From Polyangiaceae bacterium (lineage in GTDB: Bacteria > Myxococcota_A > Polyangia > Polyangiales > Polyangiaceae): a DNA stretch of 64,000 nucleotides. The stretch's first letter is position 1. Every line of letters starts with the position of its first letter. Below are positions 16,470 to 23,968 of the stretch, one piece after another. The stretch is from the NCBI GenBank assembly GCA_025937895.1, contig JAICQL010000001.1, positions 62,001 through 126,000 of the forward strand. The letters run 5' to 3'. The notes below the pieces were generated by a model. That model searched no databases. It saw nothing but the letters and a program-made list of their open reading frames with translations, and was not told the DNA's origin. A program made the translations under genes and the position numbers.

Positions 16470-17569
16470 TTCGTCCCCTCGGGCGCCTGCAGGACCGCGG
16501 CCACGCTGCAGCCGTAGCGATCCAGCGTGGCAACCGCGACCCGCCGCAGCTTCACACCGGCGGGCAGCGCTCCGGCCTCCGGCCAGGGCTCGGCTCGAGC
16601 CTGGGCCTGAAAGGCAGCGATGGCCCAAGACACACCGAGCAGACCAATGCTGTTCTCGGTGCGCCCGCAGCGCTCCAGCAGCGAGATCACCGGTGGCGGC
16701 TCCAGACCGCGCTCGGCAAACAGCGGCCGCAGCCGTGCTTCTGCGAGCGGCCTGGGCGAGCCCAGCACCAGTGCGTCGAGTTCGCCCGCGCTGAGCCCCG
16801 CGTCTTCCAGAGCTCGCTGGATACTGTCGAGCAGAGCAGCCTCCTCCGAGCCGCTGCTGGGCGCGCCATTCGACGCGCTGCCCAGCACGAGCGCCAGCGG
16901 CGCCCTGCCGTCGCGCACGGCCTGCTCCAGCTCCTCCACACAGAACACGAGCCCGAGCTCGGGGCAACGCGCGGGCGCGCCGTTGCGCTCTGCACGCTCG
17001 AAGAGCGCCCGGTGATAGATCGAGCTGACCTCGACGCTGCCCACCAGCGCGTAGTCCACCTCGCCAGCCGTCAGGTGCAGACACGCGAGATCGAGCGCTT
17101 GCAGGCCGCTGTTTTCGCCGCAGGTGATCGTCACGTTGGCGCCGCGCAGATCCAGCCGGATCGCCAGCTCCCCCGCGGCCGCGTTGGGCAGGGTGTTGGG
17201 CGACAGCATCGGGCTGACGGCTTCAGGCCCCTCGTACTTGGCAGCCAGATCGAAGTGGAACACATCCTCCAGGTGGGGGCTCTCCGCGCCGTGATACACG
17301 CCGATGCGCTCCGGCGCCCGGCGGATGGTGGAGCCACCCTGGCCGGCGTCGATGGCGTGCATCGCGGTGGTGCAGAACAGCCGTGTGGCGCAGCTCAAGT
17401 AGCGGATGCCGCGCTCGGGCAGCAAACCACCGACGTTGTAGCTGGGCAGAGCTCGACCTGCCTGTGCCGACGGCCAGCTGCCGAGGAGAAAGGGGCTGAG
17501 GGTGACGCCATCGGGGCCTGCAAACGCAGCCCCGGTGATGGCTTTGGGATTGGACTCGAGCATGATCAT
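16466..17569 (-). CDS. Chain-length-factor-like (KS-beta) ketosynthase homologue
   Basis: Thiolase-fold protein of 367 residues, adjacent to an intact KAS II. The segment aligned with the KS nucleophile reads VTITCGENSG (146-155), placing Glu152 where the partner has Cys170. The HGTGT motif carrying a catalytic His is missing (ALVLGSPRP instead). That is the pattern of type II PKS chain-length factors, which pair with a KS and set chain length, although those usually have Gln at the Cys site. ATG at 17569 overlaps the KS stop; a second ATG at 17563 sits at better distance from GAGG. Its stop overlaps the dehydratase start. Confidence 0.78.
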   Translation of the reverse strand: MIMLESNPKAITGAAFAGPDGVTLSPFLLGSWPSAQAGRALPSYNVGGLLPERGIRYLSCATRLFCTTAMHAIDAGQGGSTIRRAPERIGVYHGAESPHLEDVFHFDLAAKYEGPEAVSPMLSPNTLPNAAAGELAIRLDLRGANVTITCGENSGLQALDLACLHLTAGEVDYALVGSVEVSSIYHRALFERAERNGAPARCPELGLVFCVEELEQAVRDGRAPLALVLGSASNGAPSSGSEEAALLDSIQRALEDAGLSAGELDALVLGSPRPLAEARLRPLFAERGLEPPPVISLLERCGRTENSIGLLGVSWAIAAFQAQARAEPWPEAGALPAGVKLRRVAVATLDRYGCSVAAVLQAPEGTK

Positions 17570-18816
17570 GCCTCGCGAAACTTGGAGATGATGAGACTGG
17601 AGACGCAGCCACCGAAGGCGAATGCGTTACTCATGGCGTGTTCGACGGCGAGCTTGCGGCTCTGCCGAGGGATGATGTCGAGCGGCAGCCCGAACTTCGG
17701 GTCGCTCGCGTCGCTGGTCGCCGTGGGTGGAGCCACTCCGTCGCGCACGGCCAGGCAGCACACCACCGCCTCGATCGCGCTGGCGGCACCCATGCAGTGG
17801 CCGATCATGGACTTGATCGAGCTCACCGGAGCCTGGGGCAGGTGCTGGCCGAAGACCCCAGCCAGCGCCGTGGCTTCACTCGAATCGTTCGCCGGGGTGC
17901 CCGTACCGTGGGCGCTGACATAGCTGATGTCCGTGGGGCTCAGCCGTGCCCTGTCGAGCGCCGCGTGCATGGCCTGGATGGCGCCTCGGCCCTCAGGGTG
18001 CGGCCCGGTACGATGATGGGCATCGCAGGCCAGACCGTGTCCGGTCAGCTCGGCATAGATCCGCGCACCGCGTGCCCTGGCGTGCTCCAGCTCCTCCAGT
18101 ACCAACATGGCGGCCCCCTCACCCACCACCATGCCCTCGCGATCGGCCGAAAACGGCCGGCACTGCCCCGACGTGCTGGCGCCGAGACGATAGAAGATGG
18201 TGTAACAGGTGCGCGAGAACGGGTCGGCGCCGCCCGCCAGCATCATGTCCGCCCGCCCGCTACTGATCAGCAGCGCACCCGTGGCGACCGCATAGTTACC
18301 CGCGGCGCACGCGGTGGGAAAGGTCATCACAGGCCCTCCCAGCTCGAAGCGGCGCGCGATTTCGCCCGAGAGATGACCGTTGGCGAAGTACTCCAGCTGC
18401 GCAGTGGCAGCGTCGTCCGGCACTTGCTGGGGGCGCAGGCCGTGCGTGTCGATGACCCGCTCGACGATGTCCTGCGCGCCCATCGTGGTTCCGATGGCGA
18501 TGCCCATGCGCTGGCGCTGGGCGCCGCCCGTCACGCCAGCGTCGTGCAAGGCCGAGCGCGCCGTGGACACGGCGTACGCCACCGCCCGCCCATGCGGCAA
18601 CAGTGACTCATCCCGGCCATCGGCGGGGTCTGTCTCACGTACTTCCGCTGCGCGGGTGCGCCGGTAGGGCGAGCGGTCCAGCTTGGTCAGCTCACCGATG
18701 CCGGACTCGCCCGCGCACAACCGGGCCCACACAGGCTCCACCCCGCTGCCGAGTGGCGTGAGCAAACTGAGCCCGGTCACCACCACCCTGCGGCTCTTCT
18801 TCGTTGATCGCGTCAT
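17566..18816 (-). CDS. Beta-ketoacyl-ACP synthase II-like ketosynthase (KS-alpha)
   Basis: Condensing enzyme of 416 residues with a full catalytic set: Cys170 in FPTACAAG, His303 in SAHGTGTPAND, Lys335 and His340 in SSIKSMIGH, and a C-terminal NAFAFGG. It would elongate an ACP-bound chain with malonyl-ACP, with the next gene as its non-catalytic partner. ATG at 18816 overlaps the ketoreductase stop (ATGA). It could be read as a spare FabF, but its tight pairing with a degenerate KS, KR, DH and ACP suggests a dedicated type II polyketide or fatty-acid machine. Confidence 0.9.
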   Translation of the reverse strand: MTRSTKKSRRVVVTGLSLLTPLGSGVEPVWARLCAGESGIGELTKLDRSPYRRTRAAEVRETDPADGRDESLLPHGRAVAYAVSTARSALHDAGVTGGAQRQRMGIAIGTTMGAQDIVERVIDTHGLRPQQVPDDAATAQLEYFANGHLSGEIARRFELGGPVMTFPTACAAGNYAVATGALLISSGRADMMLAGGADPFSRTCYTIFYRLGASTSGQCRPFSADREGMVVGEGAAMLVLEELEHARARGARIYAELTGHGLACDAHHRTGPHPEGRGAIQAMHAALDRARLSPTDISYVSAHGTGTPANDSSEATALAGVFGQHLPQAPVSSIKSMIGHCMGAASAIEAVVCCLAVRDGVAPPTATSDASDPKFGLPLDIIPRQSRKLAVEHAMSNAFAFGGCVSSLIISKFREA

Positions 18817-19574
18817 GCCGTCATTCCTCCGTCGAGCACCATGGTCTGGCCCGTCATGTACGCCGCCGCATCCGACAGCATGAACATCACTGCCTTCGCC
18901 ACCTCCATCGCGCTACCAAAGCGCCGCCCCGGTACCTGCTGCAGCGCTCCGCTGCGCTGATTTTCGCGCAGGGATTGCAGCATGTCCGTGTCGATGAAAC
19001 CCGGGGCCAGCGCATTCACCTGGATGTTGAAGCGCGCCATCTCCAGCGCCAGCGCGCGAGTCATGGCGATCAATCCGCCCTTGCTGGCGCAGTAGTTGGA
19101 CTGCCCCGGCAGGCCGGTGATGCCGCTGACCGAGGCGATGTTCACGATCCGGCCGCTCTTGCGCCGCACCAGGCCCTTCAGCACCTCGCGTGCGAGAAAG
19201 AACGAGCCGTTCAGGTTCGTCTCGATCACCTCCAGCCAGCTGCTGTTCGCCATGCTCAGGCTGATCTCGTCGCGAGTGATGCCGGCGTTGTTGACCAGAC
19301 CATCCAGCTTGCCCAGCTGCGTCACCGCCGTGGCCACGGTCTCCCGCACGGCCTCCGGATCCCGCACGTCCAGGCGCAGGGGCAACACGCGCACTCCTCC
19401 GCGCGAGAGCTCTGCCGCCCAGCTGTGCATGTGCTCATCGTCGTTTCTGCGGTACGTCACGGCGCAGCTGGCGCCTGCCCTGGCCAGGGCCTCGACGATG
19501 GCCCGGCCGATGCCCCGCGAGCCGCCGCTCACGAAATAGGCACGATCTGTAAAATCAAAGTTGATGTCGTTCAT
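18813..19574 (-). CDS. FabG-like 3-oxoacyl-ACP reductase (SDR)
   Basis: NADPH-dependent ketoreductase of 253 residues. It has the SDR cofactor motif SGGSRGIG near 15-22, NNAG, catalytic Ser in NIASVSG and YCASK. The start is ATG at 19574, overlapping the pqsL-like TGA; the longer frame is part of the pqsL coding region. It would reduce the 3-oxo intermediates made by the KS pair. Length and motifs match FabG. A housekeeping FabG elsewhere in the genome is expected, so this copy is probably pathway-specific. Confidence 0.9.
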   Translation of the reverse strand: MNDINFDFTDRAYFVSGGSRGIGRAIVEALARAGASCAVTYRRNDDEHMHSWAAELSRGGVRVLPLRLDVRDPEAVRETVATAVTQLGKLDGLVNNAGITRDEISLSMANSSWLEVIETNLNGSFFLAREVLKGLVRRKSGRIVNIASVSGITGLPGQSNYCASKGGLIAMTRALALEMARFNIQVNALAPGFIDTDMLQSLRENQRSGALQQVPGRRFGSAMEVAKAVMFMLSDAAAYMTGQTMVLDGGMTA

Positions 19575-20728
19575 TGTTGCTGCCTCGCTTGCGGGGCCAA
19601 CCCGCCACGTCTGCTCGCCTGCATCTGACGATCGAAGCTCGCGATGAACTGCTCTCGATCCTTCAGAGAGGAACACAGGCCATGGCCGTACTGGACCACG
19701 GCCTCATTGATGGGCCAGCGCCGCACCCGGTAGCGCTCCAGCCAGCTGGCGCTGCCCCTGGCACCAGGCTCGAGCGCCTCGTCCAGACAGCAGGCGAGCT
19801 CCCCCGCGTCTTCGATGCTCAGGTTCATCCCCTGGCCGGTGATGGGATGGACGTTGTGAATGGCGTCACCGAGCAAGGCCACGTTGCCGCGCCCGTATTC
19901 CGCCGCGTGCATGCGCGCCACGGGGATGCGCGCAAAGCCTGCCAGCTCCGTCAGTGCGGCCACCGCGTCCTGGCTCTGGCTCGCGAAGCTGCGCACCCGG
20001 GCCTGCAGCACCTCCGCCGTCGCGCTGACCAGCCGATCACCCTCCGCCTCTTCGAAGCCGAGCACGGCGCGGAAGGCGTCGAAACCGACTGGGTAGAAGT
20101 ACGCCAGCGCGCCGCTGGAGTCGACGTACAGTCGATTCAGCTCGTCCACGCTGGCAACGGCCGGAAACTTCGCAAAATACAGCTTCTGCGCGTACGTCTG
20201 GCGCTGCACCTCGATGCCGATCTGCGCCCGCACCCAGGACATCGCTCCGTCCGCCCCCACGTAGTAGCGAGCGCGCAGCAGCCCGCGACCGCTCGTCTGC
20301 ATGCCCATCACCCAGGAGCCGTCCCGCTGCAGAGACGTCACCTCCTGACTCGTGAGGTAGGTCACCTCGGGCAGCTCCTTCAGTGCTTCCAGCACGCTGG
20401 TCAGCACCAGCGCGTAGGGCGCGAGGATGAAATAGTTGCCCTCGTCGAGGTCCCGCCGGTAGTCGAGCTCCGCCACCCTGGTGCCGTCGTGAAAGATCTG
20501 CACGCTCGTTCGCTTGCGCCCGCCGCGAGCGAGGACGGATTCCAGCAGCCCCAGGCTGCGCAGCACGGCGATGCCCGCTGGTTTGAGCACGTCGGCGCCG
20601 TTGAGCGCGGGCGTGGCCGCCCGCTCCAGCACGATCACCCGCCGGCCCTTCCGGCCCAGCGCCAGCGCCAGCACGGCCCCGGCCACCCCGCCTCCCACGA
20701 TCAGAACGTCAGCATCAACACGCGTCAT
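19571..20728 (-). CDS. pqsL: PqsL-like FAD-dependent monooxygenase
   Basis: Flavoprotein of 385 residues with PqsL-specific segments: NGADVLKPAGIAVL, NRLYVDSSGALAYFYPVGFD, LLGDAIHNVHPITGQGMNL and YGHGLCSSLKDREQF. The Rossmann motif GGGVAG is at 12-17. In P. aeruginosa PqsL N-hydroxylates 2-aminobenzoylacetate, the step that commits to quinolone N-oxides (HQNO). It unusually takes reduced flavin from a separate reductase, and one such reductase gene lies in this operon. ATG at 20728 has GGGAGG upstream and overlaps the pqsE-like 3' end by 14 bases; its stop overlaps fabG. Confidence 0.88.
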   Translation of the reverse strand: MTRVDADVLIVGGGVAGAVLALALGRKGRRVIVLERAATPALNGADVLKPAGIAVLRSLGLLESVLARGGRKRTSVQIFHDGTRVAELDYRRDLDEGNYFILAPYALVLTSVLEALKELPEVTYLTSQEVTSLQRDGSWVMGMQTSGRGLLRARYYVGADGAMSWVRAQIGIEVQRQTYAQKLYFAKFPAVASVDELNRLYVDSSGALAYFYPVGFDAFRAVLGFEEAEGDRLVSATAEVLQARVRSFASQSQDAVAALTELAGFARIPVARMHAAEYGRGNVALLGDAIHNVHPITGQGMNLSIEDAGELACCLDEALEPGARGSASWLERYRVRRWPINEAVVQYGHGLCSSLKDREQFIASFDRQMQASRRGGLAPQARQQQ

Positions 20729-21626
20729 CTCGAACCTCCCGAAACAAGCCCAGCATTCGCCGCATGCTGCTCAGATGCAGCGCCTCCGACACGAAGCGCT
20801 CGCTCCTGGCCCGATATCTCTCCGACCACAGCTCCGGCAGTCTCAGCAGCTGCTCCGGGCCAGCACCGCGCACCTCATCCAGCAAGTCACACCAGCCACG
20901 CTCCGCGTCTGCAGCGCAGCGCCGGGCGGATGCGCCCAGAAACACGCTGTGATGGCCTGCGCAGAGCACGTTCGGCTCGAGCGTGGCCATGCGCCGCAAG
21001 GTAGCCCGGTAGGCGCCCGCGTCGTGAAACACCAGCGGACACCAGGCGTCCGGCGCCACCGGCTCACCCAGTGCATCAGCGGAGAAGGCCCAGCCCCGTG
21101 TCTCCTCGAAGAAACACAGCTGCGCCGGGCAGTGTCCGTCTGCAGCGATGGCGCGCAGCCGCAAGCCACCCTCGAGCTCGACCACCGCACCGGCAGCAAG
21201 TGGCTCCAGCTGCAGCGCCGCCCAGGGGTGCCGTTGCGCGCGCTGGCGCTCACAGGGGCCGTGCAACTGCCACCAGTCCGCGGACACGGCCGCGTTCAGC
21301 GAGTCGATCGTGGCCTGCGCCGTGGGCCTCTGGAAGTTCCCCCGCGCCGCCTCCGGGGCGAACACTCGCACCTGCGGCAGCTCTGGCACCAGGTAGGGCA
21401 GCAGCCCGCAGTGATCGTAGTGCGCATGCGTGACGAACCAGTGGCTCACCCGGCTGAGATCCCCGATCAGCGCCTGCAGCTGCGCGCGCACCAGCGAGGC
21501 CGTCGCCGCCACCCCTCCCTCCACCAGCACCCAGGATCCACCCGCTCGCAGGGCGTAGACCGGCACCTCCGGTAGCCCCAGGGCGTGCAATCCGCTCACC
21601 AGTGTACGCTCGGCACGAATCATCAT
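20715..21626 (-). CDS. pqsE: PqsE-like metallo-beta-lactamase-fold thioesterase
   Basis: Protein of 303 residues (PqsE about 301) expected to hydrolyse 2-aminobenzoylacetyl-CoA to 2-aminobenzoylacetate. The metal ligands are all present: THAHYDH with His67, His69, Asp71 and His72, then His165, Asp184 and His225. These correspond closely to the PqsE ligand set (His69, 71, Asp73, His74, 159, Asp178, His221). PqsE-specific runs include SWVLVEGGV, YDHCGLLPYLVPELP, ADALGEP and a C-terminal LHLSSMRRMLGLF. ATG at 21626 (tandem ATGs) follows GGAG and lies 2 bases after the pqsD-like stop. In Pseudomonas PqsE also binds the regulator RhlR; nothing here tests that role. Confidence 0.9.
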   Translation of the reverse strand: MMIRAERTLVSGLHALGLPEVPVYALRAGGSWVLVEGGVAATASLVRAQLQALIGDLSRVSHWFVTHAHYDHCGLLPYLVPELPQVRVFAPEAARGNFQRPTAQATIDSLNAAVSADWWQLHGPCERQRAQRHPWAALQLEPLAAGAVVELEGGLRLRAIAADGHCPAQLCFFEETRGWAFSADALGEPVAPDAWCPLVFHDAGAYRATLRRMATLEPNVLCAGHHSVFLGASARRCAADAERGWCDLLDEVRGAGPEQLLRLPELWSERYRARSERFVSEALHLSSMRRMLGLFREVRDDAC

Positions 21627-21628
21627 GA

Positions 21629-22627
21629 CTAGCTCCGATACAGGGCCGCTCCCCACGTCGCGCCCGCGCCGTAGGTGAGCAACAAGGCCAGATCACCGGG
21701 CTTCAGCCGGCCGCTCTCGAGGGCGATCGCCAGCGACACGGGCAACGATGCCGAGGCGATGTTGCCCAGGCGATCGGCGGTCACCATGCAGCGATCAGGG
21801 TCCACCTCGAGCATGCGCTGCACCGCCTCCAGCAGGCGCACGTTGGGCTGGTGAGGAACGAGCAGCTGGATGTCCTGGATGCTCAGCCCGTGTGCATCCA
21901 GCATCTGCCGGGCCACCCGCGCCAGCGTGTTGCTCGCGTGCTCGAACATCCCCTTGCCCTGCATGCGGAAGTGATGCCGGCCTTGCTCCACGTCCGAGAG
22001 CGACAGGAAGGTTGGATTTCTGGAACCCGGTGCGGCCGTCGTGAGCAGCTGGAACTCACGGCCATCCGCGCCGATCGTCAGGTCGAGCACGCCGCCTTCG
22101 CCCGGCCCCGCACGCCCCAGCACCAGCGCCGCCGCGCCATCCCCCAGCAGCACCGCCAGGTTCCGGCCCTCATCCGAGCGGTCCATCCGCTTGGAGAGCA
22201 ACTCCGCGCAGACCAGCAGCACGTGGCGGTACCGGCCGCTGGCCAGCATGCCCGACGCCAGCTCCATGCCATACAGCATCCCGCTGCACTGTGCGCGGAT
22301 ATCAAACGCGGGAATGCCCGGTCGGAGCGCTACCCCTTGCAGCAGGCAAGCCTGGCTCGGGTCGTGGTAGTCCGGGCTCAGCGTGGACACGATCACCGCG
22401 TCGATGTCCTCCGCGGCCAGGCGCGCCCGCTGCAACGCCGAGGTCACTGCCGGCAGGATCAGATCGTTCAGTGACGCCGAGGGTGCCGCGTGGCGCCGCT
22501 CGTAAATTCCGGTGCGCGCCACGATGAAGGCCTCGCTGGTGTTCATCCAGCGCTCCAGGTCGCGGTTGGTGACGACGCGTTCCGGCACGAAGTAGCCCAT
22601 GCCGCGTATGATCGTGGTGGGGTGCAC
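21629..22627 (-). CDS. pqsD: PqsD-like KAS III (2-aminobenzoylacetyl-CoA synthase)
   Basis: Condenses anthraniloyl-CoA with malonyl-CoA in the PQS pathway. The 332-residue protein has Cys114, His259 and Asn289, each two residues on from PqsD Cys112, His257 and Asn287. It shares runs unusual in FabH: LSPDYHDPSQACL, FDIRAQCSG, LSKRMDRSDEGRNL, VPHQPNVRLLEAVQ, DRLGNIASAS and TYGAGATWGAALYR. The GTG at 22627 is chosen because it has CGGAG five bases upstream and aligns with the PqsD N-terminus. A TTG at 22642 overlapping the SCP2 stop is possible. Next to pqsE and pqsL homologues, an ordinary FabH role is unlikely. Confidence 0.92.
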   Translation of the reverse strand: MHPTTIIRGMGYFVPERVVTNRDLERWMNTSEAFIVARTGIYERRHAAPSASLNDLILPAVTSALQRARLAAEDIDAVIVSTLSPDYHDPSQACLLQGVALRPGIPAFDIRAQCSGMLYGMELASGMLASGRYRHVLLVCAELLSKRMDRSDEGRNLAVLLGDGAAALVLGRAGPGEGGVLDLTIGADGREFQLLTTAAPGSRNPTFLSLSDVEQGRHHFRMQGKGMFEHASNTLARVARQMLDAHGLSIQDIQLLVPHQPNVRLLEAVQRMLEVDPDRCMVTADRLGNIASASLPVSLAIALESGRLKPGDLALLLTYGAGATWGAALYRS

Positions 22628-22638
22628 GGCAGCTCCGT

Positions 22639-22977
22639 TCAAGCCGAAAACAACCTATCCCAGCGTGCCGCCAGCTGCAGGCGGCCTCGCACCCGCAGCT
22701 TGCGCGTCATGATGGCCACCGTGCCGCTGAGCTCGCCGTTGGCCAGGCGCAGGTACGTCTCCGAGCTCGTCTCCATGGTCAGGTCCGCTTGCTCGGTCCC
22801 GCCCGGCTTGACCTCGAAGGTCCCACGATCGATGGCCACCGTGAACTCACGCGGCTCCTCCCCCGTCAGGCGCCAGTGGACCGCTGCCGTCAGGTCCCGA
22901 CATCGGTCTGGCAGAAACCGCTGGCGCATGCCGGCGATCACATCGTCCACGGTCTCAAAATCACGTTGCTTGCTCAT
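22639..22977 (-). CDS. SCP2 sterol-carrier-domain protein
   Basis: Small cytoplasmic protein of 112 residues with the SCP2-type alternating pattern: VDDVIAGMRQRF, AAVHWRLTGEEP, EFTVAIDRGTFEV, then ADLTMETSSETYLRLANGEL and a final amphipathic part. Such domains bind fatty-acyl or isoprenoid ligands. ATG at 22977 has AAGGACGGAG upstream; the longer frame overlaps the diiron gene. Its place between the diiron oxygenase and pqsD homologues suggests it binds the lipophilic intermediate or product. No catalytic residues are expected. Confidence 0.75.
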   Translation of the reverse strand: MSKQRDFETVDDVIAGMRQRFLPDRCRDLTAAVHWRLTGEEPREFTVAIDRGTFEVKPGGTEQADLTMETSSETYLRLANGELSGTVAIMTRKLRVRGRLQLAARWDRLFSA

Positions 22978-23003
22978 GACTCCGTCCTTCCGAAAGGGTG
23001 CCG

Positions 23004-23957
23004 TCAGCGCGCGAGCGCCTGCTTTGCGATGCGAATGTCTTCGCTGAAGTTGGCGGCCTGCCACAGGTCGCTGTAGGCATCGTCATAGATCCCGGCCTCC
23101 ACGAAGAAGCGCATCACCGGGCTCAGCAGGCCGCGATTCAGCTCGCGCCGGTGCGGATTGTCGATGACGGTCTGGACCAGCGTCTCCACGTCCTGGAACG
23201 CCGGGTGCTTGAACTCCACGCGCTGGAAGCACTCCACATTGGCGACACCCGCATCCACGAACTGCCGCACGAACACCGGCGTGTACTGGCGTGCGCTCTC
23301 CAGAAACTCGGGCACCTCGTGCGCCAGACTGCGGATCATCTCCTGCGCCCAGGCAATGTGGCGCGCCTCCTCTCGCGTGTGCTCCTTCACCACGGCGGTG
23401 GCAAGCTCGGACACCCCTCGACCGTCGACATCCATGCGCTGGTACAGATCCGCAATCCACTCGATGACCAGCGTCAGATACACGCTGACCAGGGGGTATT
23501 TTCCGCTCTCGGCGTTGTCCACGTAGAAGTCCGTCATGGCGTCCGGCACCTCGAACATGGGCACATCGAAGTGACGCATCGCCTTCTCGAACACCAGGCA
23601 GTGGTTGAGCTCCTCGCGGCAGAAGTGATGCATGTACTCCACCACCTCGGGGAGCTCGGCGAACACGCCCTGATTGATCAGGCGCATGTAGTATTCGGTG
23701 ACGAGGCGCTCGAACACGATGAAGCCGTGCCACCAGCTGCCCAGCTCCAGCCGCGAAAGGCGGCGCAGCTCTCCTTCACTGGCGAGCTGCAGATAGGGAG
23801 TGCCGTACAGCGATAGCTTCTCCGGCGCTCGCAACCAGAGCGCTTCGCCCCTGGGTTCATGCCAGGGATGATCCCCGACGATGCTCATTTGTCGCTTGCT
23901 GGAGGCGTGCGACAGCTTCTTGCTCAGACGAACCAGACGAGATGCTACTTCGGACAT
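23004..23957 (-). CDS. AurF-type diiron oxygenase (candidate arylamine N-oxygenase)
   Basis: A 317-residue helical-bundle protein with a complete AurF-like ligand pattern. Glu83 is in FERLVTEYY, Glu116 and His119 in REELNH, Glu166 in LVIEW, His193 in KEHT, and Glu197 with His200 in REEARH. The last five follow the AurF spacing (Glu196, His223, Glu227, His230 in AurF), including the extra third His that marks this family. AurF and CmlI oxidise aryl amines to nitro groups. ATG at 23957 is preceded by AAGGA. In this operon the obvious amine is anthranilate or its adducts, but a C-H hydroxylation or other substrate cannot be excluded. Confidence 0.78.
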   Translation of the reverse strand: MSEVASRLVRLSKKLSHASSKRQMSIVGDHPWHEPRGEALWLRAPEKLSLYGTPYLQLASEGELRRLSRLELGSWWHGFIVFERLVTEYYMRLINQGVFAELPEVVEYMHHFCREELNHCLVFEKAMRHFDVPMFEVPDAMTDFYVDNAESGKYPLVSVYLTLVIEWIADLYQRMDVDGRGVSELATAVVKEHTREEARHIAWAQEMIRSLAHEVPEFLESARQYTPVFVRQFVDAGVANVECFQRVEFKHPAFQDVETLVQTVIDNPHRRELNRGLLSPVMRFFVEAGIYDDAYSDLWQAANFSEDIRIAKQALAR

Positions 23958-23968
23958 CTTTGTTTCCT

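Noticed and set aside
19574..21004. 476-residue plus-strand open frame
   Set aside because: Antisense to the pqsL and pqsE homologues; composition is typical of complementary-strand artefacts.
21629..22627. Housekeeping FabH
   Set aside because: The triad fits any KAS III, but LSPDYHDPSQACL and LSKRMDRSDEGRNL, together with adjacent pqsE and pqsL homologues, favour PqsD.
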